DNA of 64,000 bases from a virus: positions 1-64,000 of IMG/VR virus record IMGVR_UViG_3300037882_004081; one strand, 5' to 3'. Positions 23,634 to 30,966 of the stretch are shown piece by piece. The notes under the pieces are model-generated. The model was not told where the DNA came from and did not search any database. It worked only from the letters and a program-made list of their open reading frames with translations. A program made the translations under genes and the position numbers. How positions within the stretch are numbered: position 1 is the stretch's first letter; each line of letters starts with the position of its first letter.

Positions 23634-23947
23634 GTCCCCCCTCTCTTCCACAGGCTGTCGTACTTCGCGTGGGGTCCGATGAAGAACCACACGTAGTCGT
23701 TCCCATCCTTCTTCGCGACTGCCCGATATTCGAAGTTGATCGAAATGCGCCACATACCGGGGATGTGCTTGAGTTCCCGGAAATCAGTCGATGACGGGTC
23801 CTGTTTCCACTTCGCGTACACCTTCCGCGCCTGAGCCTGCACCCGCTCGGGCAGTTCAGTGAACTGCTTGTCGAATTGGCGCGTCTTGGACTCCAGAAGC
23901 TCCGGCTTCCAGTCAAGTACCCGTATGATGGCGGCGGCGGCGGACAC
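23630..23947 (-). CDS. RelE/ParE-like toxin-family protein, 105 aa
   Basis: The C-terminal half carries the family pattern of RelE/ParE/HigB-type proteins: PGMWRISINFEYRAVAKK, then DYVWFFIGPHAKYDSLWKR. The length of about 100 residues fits. RelE relatives cleave mRNA at the ribosome and ParE relatives poison gyrase; the residues seen do not decide between them. GTG 23947 overlaps the upstream stop (TAGTG). The small acidic 84-aa gene directly upstream could be a partner. No classical antitoxin with an HTH is adjacent. Confidence 0.65.
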   Translation of the reverse strand: MSAAAAIIRVLDWKPELLESKTRQFDKQFTELPERVQAQARKVYAKWKQDPSSTDFRELKHIPGMWRISINFEYRAVAKKDGNDYVWFFIGPHAKYDSLWKRGGT

Positions 23948-24201
23948 TAATGCTGTTGGAATGTTACTGAGTCTCCTTCAGTGCCAAGATCATTTTTCCA
24001 ACCCGGCATAAACTCACCAGCCAGTTTCACCAGTTCGGCTGGATTGTTAGTGAAAAACGTGACGGTCGGGTTGTCGGTGTGGTGCGGGTCCCACTCAAAG
24101 TCGGTCGCCAGACCGAGTTGCTTCGCCTTGACGAACAAGCCTTTGGCAATGTCGTCGGCGGGTTCTCCAAGAGATTCTTGGATTCGTTTGGTCAGGCTCA
24201 T
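23947..24201 (-). CDS. Small acidic protein, 84 aa
   Basis: ATG 24201 (MSLTKRIQESLGEPAD) is preceded by TACCTATC three bases upstream. A helical N-terminal half and a FEWDPHHTDNPTVTFFTNN strand pair are visible. It is translationally coupled to the RelE/ParE-like gene. A role as its partner is possible but unproven. Confidence 0.65.
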   Translation of the reverse strand: MSLTKRIQESLGEPADDIAKGLFVKAKQLGLATDFEWDPHHTDNPTVTFFTNNPAELVKLAGEFMPGWKNDLGTEGDSVTFQQH

Positions 24202-24214
24202 GGGGATAGGTAGA

Positions 24215-24967
24215 TTACTGGCAGGCTTCACAGCTTCCGCTTCCGTCGTCCACCGGGCAGGAACGCTCGGGGAGTGGCTCATTGAAGTCGTCGTCGGTGA
24301 TTTCGGCGGTGGGCTCTTGAGTGTTTGGATCAGTCATCATGACACCTAGTTCGTGCCCAGCCGCTATCATTCTAAAGGCTTCCCTGGTGGCGTTGTTAGT
24401 GCGCATAACTTTACTCATCTTCTCACGAGACTCTTTGGAATGCACACGCCCTACACCAGCAGCGGCTATCTTCTCCCGGTGCTCCCGTGGCAAAGTACGA
24501 CCGGAGAGCTTAGCGCTGACTTTGACGCTTATTTTCGCTCTGGTTTCTTCTGAACATGGGTGACCCTTAAGCGAATTACCGATTTTCTCGCGTTGTTCCG
24601 GCGACAAAATACGCCCCCTGAAAGCTCGTCCGATCCTATCCCGAGTCTCTTGAGAAGCGGGCGCTCTATTCCTTCGTGCGTCACGCATCTTTGCTCTGGT
24701 TTCTTCGGAAGCAGGCGCTCTATTCCTTTGTGCAGCACTTAATTTCGCCCGAGTTTCTTCGGAGATTGGTGGTCTAGGAATATGCGCCCTAGCCCTTTGT
24801 GCGAGCTTCATTTTTTCGCGGGCTTCCTCAGTATGGGGTTTACGCACCCGAGCTTTCTGTGCTGCACTCATTCTCGCCCGAGTTTCTTCCGTGTGGGGTT
24901 TACGCACCCGAGCTTTTTGTGCTGCACTTAGTTTCTTCCGAGTTTCTTCAGAAATTGGGGGTTTCAC
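24215..24967 (-). CDS. Free-standing NUMOD3 repeat protein, 250 aa
   Basis: Residues 3 to about 190 are nine or ten tandem units of 17-21 residues with the NUMOD3 pattern S-x-E-T-R-x-K-(L/M/I)-x-x-A (ISEETRKKLSAAQ, HTEETRARMSAAQ, SEETRAKMRDARR, SPEQREKIGNSLK and so on). NUMOD3 normally binds DNA in GIY-YIG or HNH homing endonucleases. Here no nuclease domain is present; the C-terminus is acidic with cysteines (ERSCPVDDGSGSCEAC). GTG 24967 overlaps the upstream stop as GTGA. It probably binds DNA. Purpose unknown. Confidence 0.8.
   Translation of the reverse strand: MKPPISEETRKKLSAAQKARVRKPHTEETRARMSAAQKARVRKPHTEEAREKMKLAQRARAHIPRPPISEETRAKLSAAQRNRAPASEETRAKMRDARRNRAPASQETRDRIGRAFRGRILSPEQREKIGNSLKGHPCSEETRAKISVKVSAKLSGRTLPREHREKIAAAGVGRVHSKESREKMSKVMRTNNATREAFRMIAAGHELGVMMTDPNTQEPTAEITDDDFNEPLPERSCPVDDGSGSCEACQ
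24410..24961. repeat. Tandem coding repeats of the NUMOD3 gene
   Basis: The unit is about 51-63 bases. The two copies at 24841-24900 and 24901-24960 have a period of exactly 60 bases and share long identical stretches (both start TACGCACCCGAGCTTT), which indicates recent duplication. Other copies are more diverged. Confidence 0.8.
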
Positions 24968-25578
24968 TTGGCGATGGCTTGGACGATGGCGAGAAGCTCC
25001 TTGGCGGCAAATGGTTCACCGGTCATGAAGATGACTTCGCCCTTCACGATGCGATATTTGGCTCCCGGAGAAACCCTAGCTTCGCGTGGTCTCTCGGCGA
25101 GTTTGGCCCTTTGAGCCGGAAGCGCCAATACGGAAGCAGCACCAAATGCTTGCTTGCACTGCTCGCCAGTCATATCTCTCGCCGACACCAGCAGGGTGTC
25201 AGTGATGCCGTTATTGTCGACCAGAAGCTCCACCTTCCCACCACCGTCGGTGAGTCTGGTTTGCTCGCTGATTGGGAGCCGTGCCAGATACTTGGCAGCT
25301 GGATAGTTGGCGATGACGAGTTCCGGGAGAATCTGGCGGCGTCCGATCTGTTCGAACTTGCTCACGGTCGCTGGGGTCAAAATCGGGTTGTTGGCGTCAT
25401 CAGCGATCGCGGCGACCGTATACCCGAAGTCGTCGATCAGTTTCACGACAATCTCCCCGGCTCTGACCCAGGCTTTGATGCCTTGGGTAAACACTTCCCC
25501 AAGTTCTCTCACCAAGTCTTTGGGACGAATGACGCAATCGTTGTTGTCGAGCGGAAGTAGTGATGTTGGTAGTGACAT
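24964..25578 (-). CDS. Putative HTH regulatory protein, 204 aa
   Basis: A TTG at 25602 is possible, but ATG 25578 (MSLPTSLLPLDNND) is preferred. The first 100 residues are helical with a likely HTH (AAIADDANNPILTPATVSKFEQIGR). They are followed by an acidic-to-basic C-terminal part. It looks like a DNA-binding regulator, although no family is certain. It heads a four-gene operon (this gene, NUMOD3 array, 84-aa protein, RelE/ParE-like) under P6. Confidence 0.7.
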   Translation of the reverse strand: MSLPTSLLPLDNNDCVIRPKDLVRELGEVFTQGIKAWVRAGEIVVKLIDDFGYTVAAIADDANNPILTPATVSKFEQIGRRQILPELVIANYPAAKYLARLPISEQTRLTDGGGKVELLVDNNGITDTLLVSARDMTGEQCKQAFGAASVLALPAQRAKLAERPREARVSPGAKYRIVKGEVIFMTGEPFAAKELLAIVQAIAK

Positions 25579-25638
25579 ATGGATAGTTGGTTGCGATGAC
25601 AAGAAAAGTGACGCACTATACAGTTGTCACCAGCCTAC

Positions 25639-25667
25639 ACTATACCATAGCTTCTAACTCTTGTCAA
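25639..25667 (-). promoter_or_regulatory. Consensus promoter P6 (with leader)
   Basis: TTGACA at 25662-25667, 17-base spacer, TATAGT at 25639-25644. The next good start (ATG 25578) is about 55 bases below the expected mRNA start. The leader contains a second TATAGTG (25614-25620), a direct repeat of the -10 region that could be an operator. Confidence 0.85.
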
Positions 25668-25979
25668 TCAAAGGCTCGCATCTGGTGCGTCTGGCAGTAT
25701 GATGCAGTTCTGGATCATACCGGGCATGTCGTCGATCCAGATGTCCACGCGGTGACCGGCTTCCCGGCATGCCTCACCCTTTAACTTCCCCTTGCACCAG
25801 ACGATCGGAATGTCTGGAAGGTTGTGGCGGTCCATGTCCTCGGACCACGCATGGCGACCAGTCGCAACGATGCAACGGTGACCCCGCATGGTTGCCAATG
25901 CGATAAACTGGTGCCAGAAGTCAGGGTCTTCGGTCCAAGTCCTATCAAAGTCGATCGCAAACAGGATTGATTTAGCCAT
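25668..25979 (-). CDS. HAD-superfamily hydrolase, 103 aa
   Basis: The protein has HAD motif I as DFDRT (D10, D12, T14), motif II as VATGR (T40), a Lys near 65-68 and motif IV as DIWIDD (D83, D84). At 103 residues it is a minimal, capless member. The enzyme class transfers phosphate through an aspartyl intermediate; the substrate is unknown (nucleotide or nucleic-acid end phosphates are usual in phages). Its stop lies next to the -35 box of P6. Confidence 0.75.
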   Translation of the reverse strand: MAKSILFAIDFDRTWTEDPDFWHQFIALATMRGHRCIVATGRHAWSEDMDRHNLPDIPIVWCKGKLKGEACREAGHRVDIWIDDMPGMIQNCIILPDAPDASL

Positions 25980-25991
25980 CAAGACCAGAAC

Positions 25992-26816
25992 TCATCCGTT
26001 CAGCAACTTAGCGACGATCGCATCGGCGCTCTCAAACTCCAGCGCCTTGATGCGGTGCGACTTGCCATCGTCATCCAGATAGAGCACTGGGTCAATCACG
26101 AACAGGTCGCCCTGCTCATCGACCAACACGTTTTCATCGTGCAGGTCTTCCACCCTCACGCCGGTCTCGGGGTTGAAGTAGTCGAATTCGGTACCCGGCA
26201 TTCTGCGGAATCCCTGCTCCGCCATGTGCCGCTCCACCTCCTGTTGGGTCGCCCCGCGCTGTCCCACCACGTGAGGCTGCGTGAATACTGGTTTCAACAT
26301 CAGCTGGCCGATAAGATTTCCACCGACCACGAACCCGCGCAGCGTGAGGGGCGCTTCCGGAAACTGGTGGTTGTGGAGTGCGACCCGGTAGAAGAACTCC
26401 AGATAGGTGCCGTGGTAGCTGAGGTCGTTGGCTTTCCACCAGACGCCCTTGTCCTCATCGAACCAAATCTGACTCTCAGTCTCTCCAAGCTCCCCCTGTT
26501 CCTTCCACTCCCCAAAGAACCAGTTTGAGTCGTAGATCAGGTTTTCACGCTTGGCCCATGCCGCCAGTTCCTTCTGTTCGGCGGCACGCAATTTGGTGTT
26601 CAGCGCGTTTCGCGCTCCTTGCCGAGCCGACCTTGACGGGATTCGCGTGAACTCCCCGTCCTGATCATTTGGTACTGTGCGATGGCATCGGAGACAGATG
26701 TCCGTCGCGGCTTGAAGCGTCGCTCCGCCAGCCCCACCATACGCCTGTTGCGCACCCGATGGGATTCTGTCAGGAGAGTATCTCGGAAGTTTGGAAATCT
26801 TGTAGGCATGATTCAT
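25992..26816 (-). CDS. Polyvalent-protein-type kinase, 274 aa
   Basis: The sequence fits the Kinase-PolyVal group: an N-terminal EQKELAAWAKREN helix, SQIWFDEDKGVWWKAND (K128 as the ATP lysine), TYLEFFYRVALHN, RGFVVGGN, then the catalytic loop V-E-DLHDENVL (D224-L231) and the metal-binding FVIDPV (D242). These kinases usually occur as one domain of giant polyvalent phage proteins; here it stands alone. ATG 26816 (MNHAYKIS) is used, with CTAGGTCTCC upstream. The substrate is unknown; host protein modification is inferred. Confidence 0.75.
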   Translation of the reverse strand: MNHAYKISKLPRYSPDRIPSGAQQAYGGAGGATLQAATDICLRCHRTVPNDQDGEFTRIPSRSARQGARNALNTKLRAAEQKELAAWAKRENLIYDSNWFFGEWKEQGELGETESQIWFDEDKGVWWKANDLSYHGTYLEFFYRVALHNHQFPEAPLTLRGFVVGGNLIGQLMLKPVFTQPHVVGQRGATQQEVERHMAEQGFRRMPGTEFDYFNPETGVRVEDLHDENVLVDEQGDLFVIDPVLYLDDDGKSHRIKALEFESADAIVAKLLNG

Positions 26817-27195
26817 GGTTTGGCCCTTGTGGAGACCTAGTTTGGCGGGAGGTGGTTGGGTAGCAATCTTGGCAGTGATAAATCGAATCGAAACGTGACT
26901 TGTAGAGCCAGCACCCACATTCGATACACTTTCCGACGGGGTCTTCGTGGTCTAGAGGAAGGGGTGTGTAGGCAGCAATTGCGTATTCCCACTGATGAGC
27001 GGTCGGGTCAACGTACTTGCCATCCGGGGTCCGACACCACCAATGTGGCCGGTCTCGATTCCCAACGAACGCATGACCACGCACTAGGGCGAGTTCTGGG
27101 AACGCCTCGACCATGCGATGGCTCGCCTTTTGGCACTGACCAGCCGCCAATTCTGGAGTCGGGTAGTGCTCGATGATCCAGTCAACGTAGGTCAT
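26770..27195 (-). CDS. Papain/transglutaminase-like candidate with zinc knuckle, 141 aa
   Basis: The pattern AAGQCQKAS (C21), DRPHWWC (H51) and KYVDPTA (D63) is what a Cys-His-Asp catalytic triad of the papain/transglutaminase fold would look like. A C-terminal zinc knuckle follows (CIEC at 90-93, CQDC at 108-111). ATG 27195 overlaps the upstream stop by one base. The 3' end overlaps the kinase gene by 47 bases. A protease, amidase or deamidase paired with the kinase is inference; it could also be catalytically silent. Confidence 0.6.
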   Translation of the reverse strand: MTYVDWIIEHYPTPELAAGQCQKASHRMVEAFPELALVRGHAFVGNRDRPHWWCRTPDGKYVDPTAHQWEYAIAAYTPLPLDHEDPVGKCIECGCWLYKSRFDSIYHCQDCYPTTSRQTRSPQGPNHESCLQDFQTSEILS

Positions 27196-27425
27196 CAGAG
27201 TTCGAAGTTGTAGTGATACAGCGCGTCACTGAGGTTGGTGAATTGCTTCACGGGGATGGAATCTCCGACCCGGCACACTTCGAACGTGACCTTCGGAACT
27301 CCGCTGGCTTCGATCAACGTCACCAGCGTAATTCGGGAGACAACCCCACGCCGCTCTCCCGACAACACGCAGTTTCGCACCTTATAGGGTGCGATGTCAG
27401 CAATCTCAACAAGTTTGGTAGCCAT
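27195..27425 (-). CDS. Leaderless small protein, 76 aa
   Basis: ATG 27425 lies five bases after TATAGT. The protein is a compact, mainly beta sequence (VSRITLVTLIEASGVPKVTFEVCRVGD). It leads the operon containing the Cys-His-Asp protein, the kinase and the HAD phosphatase. No family is recognised. Confidence 0.8.
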   Translation of the reverse strand: MATKLVEIADIAPYKVRNCVLSGERRGVVSRITLVTLIEASGVPKVTFEVCRVGDSIPVKQFTNLSDALYHYNFEL

Positions 27426-27430
27426 GTGTC

Positions 27431-27459
27431 ACTATAACACATCACGACCCACTTGTCAA
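27431..27459 (-). promoter_or_regulatory. Consensus promoter P7 (leaderless)
   Basis: TTGACA at 27454-27459, 17-base spacer, TATAGT at 27431-27436 with extended TG. The gap to ATG 27425 is five bases. Confidence 0.92.
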
Positions 27460-27460
27460 G

Positions 27461-27883
27461 TTAGTCGGTGATGCGATGGGTGGTCGCGTCCAACACCCCG
27501 ATGCAGTGCCAGCCCGGAGGGTTGTGCGCCACCTCCCTGATGGGGACCTCCACAAACTTGTGGCCAACAGCTTTCCAGAAACGCCACTGGCTGGGACCGT
27601 ACCACACCGCCATCGGTTTATTGGTCTTGAGGCTGGTTGACAGGAGGTCAACTTGGTGCTTGCTGAACCACACTAGATCGACGACGCGACACACCTCACG
27701 GTCCGTCATGATAAGCGGGAGTCGGAGGCGGGCGCGGGTCAGTGCCAACCAAGTTGACGGTTTCACGGTCAGGGACGCCCTTTCGAGCGTCAAAACCGGG
27801 CCACCGGGACGAAGACGCCTGAGGGAGTCGCTGATTCCAGGACTCTCCCGCGCCACGATCGTAGTGATTTCAGTCGTGCTCAT
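27461..27883 (-). CDS. Leaderless unknown protein, 140 aa
   Basis: The start taken is ATG 27883 (MSTTEITTIVARESPG), seven bases after TATAGT. The protein is basic, with LTRARLRLPLIMTDREVCRVVDL and a Trp-rich stretch (AVWYGPSQWRFWKAVG). The C-terminal HCIGVLDATTHRI looks like a strand pair. No family is recognised. It is the only gene between P8 and P7. Confidence 0.75.
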   Translation of the reverse strand: MSTTEITTIVARESPGISDSLRRLRPGGPVLTLERASLTVKPSTWLALTRARLRLPLIMTDREVCRVVDLVWFSKHQVDLLSTSLKTNKPMAVWYGPSQWRFWKAVGHKFVEVPIREVAHNPPGWHCIGVLDATTHRITD

Positions 27884-27890
27884 ACCAACA

Positions 27891-27918
27891 ACTATACTTG
27901 TCAGAGGCTCGTTGTCAA
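27891..27918 (-). promoter_or_regulatory. Promoter P8 (leaderless, 16-base spacer)
   Basis: TTGACA at 27913-27918, 16-base spacer, TATAGT at 27891-27896. The gap to ATG 27883 is seven bases. It lacks the extended TG and is the least regular member of the set. Confidence 0.8.
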
Positions 27919-27978
27919 GCACGAGTTTTTATTGGGTTGCATAATGGACTTCCCCAATCTTTATGAGACCATCCCCAA

Positions 27979-28197
27979 TCAAGGCACCCAGTCGAGCGTC
28001 ACCATTACGCGAACCTCCTGCCCCTTTGGCACTCCATCTTCCACACGCTCCCGCGCCGTCATTTCCGGACCACGTTTCCACGAACGCATGCTACCGGCTT
28101 CGACAGACCACCCGCGATAACGGAGACCGCGTTCATTAGATGCGCAGGAAACCGTTAAGACGGCTGTAACAGCTATGGCAATGGTGCGAAGTCTCAC
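27979..28197 (-). CDS. Small lipoprotein, 72 aa
   Basis: GTG 28197 starts MRLRTIAIAVTAVLTVSC, a lipoprotein signal peptide with the acceptor Cys at 18. TTAGGTCTCTTG lies just before the start. The mature part is about 54 residues, basic, ending in GQEVRVMVTLDWVP. A small outer-membrane lipoprotein could be a spanin component or exclusion factor. No partner inner-membrane spanin is adjacent. Confidence 0.7.
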   Translation of the reverse strand: MRLRTIAIAVTAVLTVSCASNERGLRYRGWSVEAGSMRSWKRGPEMTARERVEDGVPKGQEVRVMVTLDWVP

Positions 28198-28205
28198 CAA
28201 GAGAC

Positions 28206-28430
28206 CTAATCCCGCGCCATATTGAGCGTATCCCGCATTACGTGCACCCTGTCATATAGGCGGCGAACCCCTTTGTACCCACGCGGGAGCGACTGGATCA
28301 AACCCTGCACGTCGTCTATCTTCGTGCATTTGGCCATCTCCTGATTGACGAACTCGTTGAGCACCGTTTCTTTCCTTTCGAGGGTATCAACCGCTTCCGA
28401 GAAATCAGCGATGGCTTGGGCGATGTTCAT
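28206..28430 (-). CDS. Small helical protein, 74 aa
   Basis: ATG 28430 (MNIAQAIADFSEAV) is used although the frame opens earlier. The protein is almost entirely helical with heptad-like leucines (VDTLERKETVLNEFVNQEMAKC) and a basic C-terminal half. It ends eight bases before the lipoprotein start. No family is recognised. Confidence 0.65.
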   Translation of the reverse strand: MNIAQAIADFSEAVDTLERKETVLNEFVNQEMAKCTKIDDVQGLIQSLPRGYKGVRRLYDRVHVMRDTLNMARD

Positions 28431-28455
28431 TTGGCGATAGCACAGTTGGAACCTG

Positions 28456-29313
28456 TCAGCGAGCACTTCCGAGTTGGGTGGACTGTTTGAAGCTCTGCAC
28501 GAAATTCGCTTCGAATGTGTGAGGTGGGATACAGAGTTCGATACCGCGCTCCGAGTCGTCATCAAGCCTTAGGTAGTACCATCCGGGTTTCGGTTGGTAC
28601 GCCTTAATAACCGCATCTGGCACGTCGTCAACAATAGTCGAACGGGCGATACCAGCCAGCGTGAGACACCACGTATCCCGACCGGCGTTCTGGCTGACTT
28701 CCTCAATACGACCCGCTGACACCTCATCCCGCGTCCGCCATGACTTCATGCCTTTATTGCCAATTGGGTTGAGAGTGTCTGGCATCCGGCGATCCGCGAT
28801 TGCCCCCATCGCCAGATGAACTTGCACGTGGATTTCGGAGGCCGCGCCATAGTTGTCGATGACGTGGTGGGCAATCTCCTTGAGACTGTAGTCGGTATTA
28901 TCCGACACCCCCTGATCCTGACGGTCCACCCACAACAGGACTATTTGCGGATAGAGCGAGAGAAGCGCCTTGTATTCGGAGACCCGACGGATTCCGCTGA
29001 TCACCTGATAGCCGCGATCGATAAGACCCATCGCAAGGGCGGCTGGGTTGGCTTCGCACAGCCGGTCTCCAGTCTCGATCATCTCGGGGCGCATTTGCTC
29101 CTTGGGTGACGTCCGGATGTGGTTGATGGCGGACGCTAGATCGCTGAAGTCCCCACGTTTCACTCGCACTCTCGCCATTTCATCGACGATAATGTCGCTG
29201 GTCTCACCAGCTTTGACGGTAAGACGATCCGCCAGCATTTTGGCAATTGTGGACTTACCAGATCGAGGACCACCTGTGATAACAATCAGGTGCGGTGCAT
29301 AAGAGGCAGGCAT
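28456..29313 (-). CDS. P-loop nucleoside-monophosphate kinase-like protein, 285 aa
   Basis: The Walker A motif GGPRSGKST lies at residues 14-22, after VIVITGG-like strand LIVITG. A later VISGIRRVSEYKALLSLYP and a VLLWVDRQD strand fit the phage dNMP kinase (T4 gp1-like) and dephospho-CoA/adenylate kinase fold, where SGIRR recognises the substrate. ATG 29313. In phages this enzyme phosphorylates dNMPs for DNA synthesis. The last 80 residues form an extra domain not needed for kinase activity. Confidence 0.65.
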   Translation of the reverse strand: MPASYAPHLIVITGGPRSGKSTIAKMLADRLTVKAGETSDIIVDEMARVRVKRGDFSDLASAINHIRTSPKEQMRPEMIETGDRLCEANPAALAMGLIDRGYQVISGIRRVSEYKALLSLYPQIVLLWVDRQDQGVSDNTDYSLKEIAHHVIDNYGAASEIHVQVHLAMGAIADRRMPDTLNPIGNKGMKSWRTRDEVSAGRIEEVSQNAGRDTWCLTLAGIARSTIVDDVPDAVIKAYQPKPGWYYLRLDDDSERGIELCIPPHTFEANFVQSFKQSTQLGSAR

Positions 29314-29612
29314 GGTAGAGGAAGCAGAAAGGTTGCTGATGGTGTGATGAACTTGCAGTGAAAGGGTCCGTCTTGGACGATCGTGCCCCTACCGTATCCC
29401 GCTATAGACCACTCCACCCCCGATCTTTCAGGGCATGATTCAGATAGCCTTGGGGCAACGGAGTCCAGGGTGAGTTTGAGCGCACACACATAATCGGTGC
29501 CTCCATGAAGGGCTTTTGATACCCGCCGTGCATCTCTCCACGCTATTTCAACCTTTTGGACCGGAACTCCAATGAAAGGCGCTAGCGTTTTCGCCGTATT
29601 TCCAGCGGTCAC
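29286..29612 (-). CDS. Unknown protein, 108 aa
   Basis: GTG 29612 lies one base after the upstream stop, and the frame overlaps the start of the kinase gene by 28 bases. The sequence (KTLAPFIGVPVQKVEIAWRD... YVCALKLTLDSVAPR) looks folded. Its C-terminal overlap part is hydrophobic (FLLPLPCLPLMH). No other frame covers this stretch, which supports the call. No family is recognised. Confidence 0.55.
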   Translation of the reverse strand: MTAGNTAKTLAPFIGVPVQKVEIAWRDARRVSKALHGGTDYVCALKLTLDSVAPRLSESCPERSGVEWSIAGYGRGTIVQDGPFHCKFITPSATFLLPLPCLPLMHRT

Positions 29613-29613
29613 G

Positions 29614-30150
29614 TTAGGCGGCGGCGGAGATCGGCGACATACCGTCGAACGACGAGAGCAGATAGCGGAGTGCTTCACACTGTTCCGGTGTGACGAGACG
29701 ACTGCCCACCCAAACCCTCACATTACCATCGGGTTCCACACTCCTGGCGAAATTAGAGACGCCGTGCTGTTCGGAGTTTGGTGGCAACGCGGCTTTCCAC
29801 TCCATCGTAATGCTCCGTACCCGTGATGTCAATGCCTGAAGTGCGTGCCGGTTGACTGGAGCACGCATTGGTGGCATCTTGGTTTCGTTCACCTTGTCGG
29901 ACCAAGCCGTATCGACCTTTTTCGTGCGGAGCGTCACACCGACAGCCCCAGAACTTTCATCCTCAACAACGTCTATCACCATGAACGCAACCAGCATGTC
30001 GTTGGTGGTCAACGCCCATCGTGTCGTGCCCGCTTGTTCTTCGCCTGTCCCCAGTGTGGCCAACTGTTCTTTATCATGAACAAGTTGGAAACCAACGCTG
30101 GTGCCGAGTCTCGCAACAGACTCCCGGATTTGCTCAAGTGTGTTTGTCAT
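29614..30150 (-). CDS. Unknown protein, 178 aa
   Basis: ATG 30150 lies after CTAGGTTTCTCC. The protein is alpha/beta with FMVIDVVEDESSGAVGVTL strands and a basic VNRHALQALTSRVRSITM helix. It begins a run of four coupled genes ending at the small lipoprotein. No family is recognised. Confidence 0.7.
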   Translation of the reverse strand: MTNTLEQIRESVARLGTSVGFQLVHDKEQLATLGTGEEQAGTTRWALTTNDMLVAFMVIDVVEDESSGAVGVTLRTKKVDTAWSDKVNETKMPPMRAPVNRHALQALTSRVRSITMEWKAALPPNSEQHGVSNFARSVEPDGNVRVWVGSRLVTPEQCEALRYLLSSFDGMSPISAAA

Positions 30151-30213
30151 GCTAGTTCGGAGAAACCTAGTTTCAGTGTATGTTGGGAATGTGATGAAGT
30201 CCCCATCATTAGG

Positions 30214-30966
30214 CTACTCGTCGGACTTCACAGGAGTGTTCTCAGCTTGCTTCGCTGACGCTTCCTTCAAGATATGTGCGATACGTTCCAACGTCTTCAC
30301 GACACGGTTTCGACTTGGTGCGTTCAGTAGTGGCACCTTAGTAGCCTCTTCCTGTTTGCTGAGCGCGGAGTCGCTTGGTGCTGAAACTGGTGGTGTATCC
30401 GATAGGTGCTTCAACGTGGCGCGCATCTCCTTCTGCAACAACCCGTATAACGTGATGAGTTCGCCGGGTTCAAGGTTGTTAACCCCGATCTCTTCAAAGA
30501 GCCGGTGTTCTACCGACTCCAGACGAGCACCCATGCGACCAATCTGCGCATACTGAAACGCACGACCGACCATGATCATTAGGTCGGATTTTTCGCGTGC
30601 AGATTGAAGTTGCCACTTTAAAGCCGCCTCAAGCTCTGGCGACATCCTGGTGCCGGTCGTAATCGCAGCCGCCACACCTTTCAGCATTTGCGCCTCCGCA
30701 CTCATCTCGGGAGCACGGTGGGGGATGAGTGCGCTCCACGGGGTACCTTCCCCGCCATCGCGTGGCACAGAAGCAGCTGCTGGTAGGCTGTGTTCGTGCA
30801 TGACCTGTAAGGCCATTGTCTCTCTGGTCCTCTCTGAAATCCACCTACCTGCTGTCTCTTCGTCACCGAAGGTCTGCACATGGGCGACCACGTTTCCGTC
30901 CATCACTCGCACCAAGAAGGTGCCGTCTTCTTGTGGAAACGGACCTTCATATGCGAGCCAACTCAT
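30214..30966 (-). CDS. Unknown protein, helical, 250 aa
   Basis: The N-terminal 55 residues form a small beta domain (EGPFPQEDGTFLVRVMDGN). The remainder is helical (PELEAALKWQLQSAREKSDLM, then RLESVEHRLFEEIGV). The Lys/Ala-rich C-terminus is probably disordered. ATG 30966 overlaps the upstream stop as ATGA. Such helical, oligomer-prone proteins next to virion genes can be scaffold or small terminase subunits; there is no decisive motif. Confidence 0.65.
   Translation of the reverse strand: MSWLAYEGPFPQEDGTFLVRVMDGNVVAHVQTFGDEETAGRWISERTRETMALQVMHEHSLPAAASVPRDGGEGTPWSALIPHRAPEMSAEAQMLKGVAAAITTGTRMSPELEAALKWQLQSAREKSDLMIMVGRAFQYAQIGRMGARLESVEHRLFEEIGVNNLEPGELITLYGLLQKEMRATLKHLSDTPPVSAPSDSALSKQEEATKVPLLNAPSRNRVVKTLERIAHILKEASAKQAENTPVKSDE

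Noticed and set aside
25578-25602. TTG 25602 as start of the 204-aa gene
   Set aside because: ATG 25578 has the TAnnTATC-type context and fits the family-like length; TTG starts are otherwise rare here.
25614-25620. A second TATAGT in the P6 leader as a separate promoter
   Set aside because: No -35 box is found 16-18 bases upstream of it; treated as a possible operator repeat instead.
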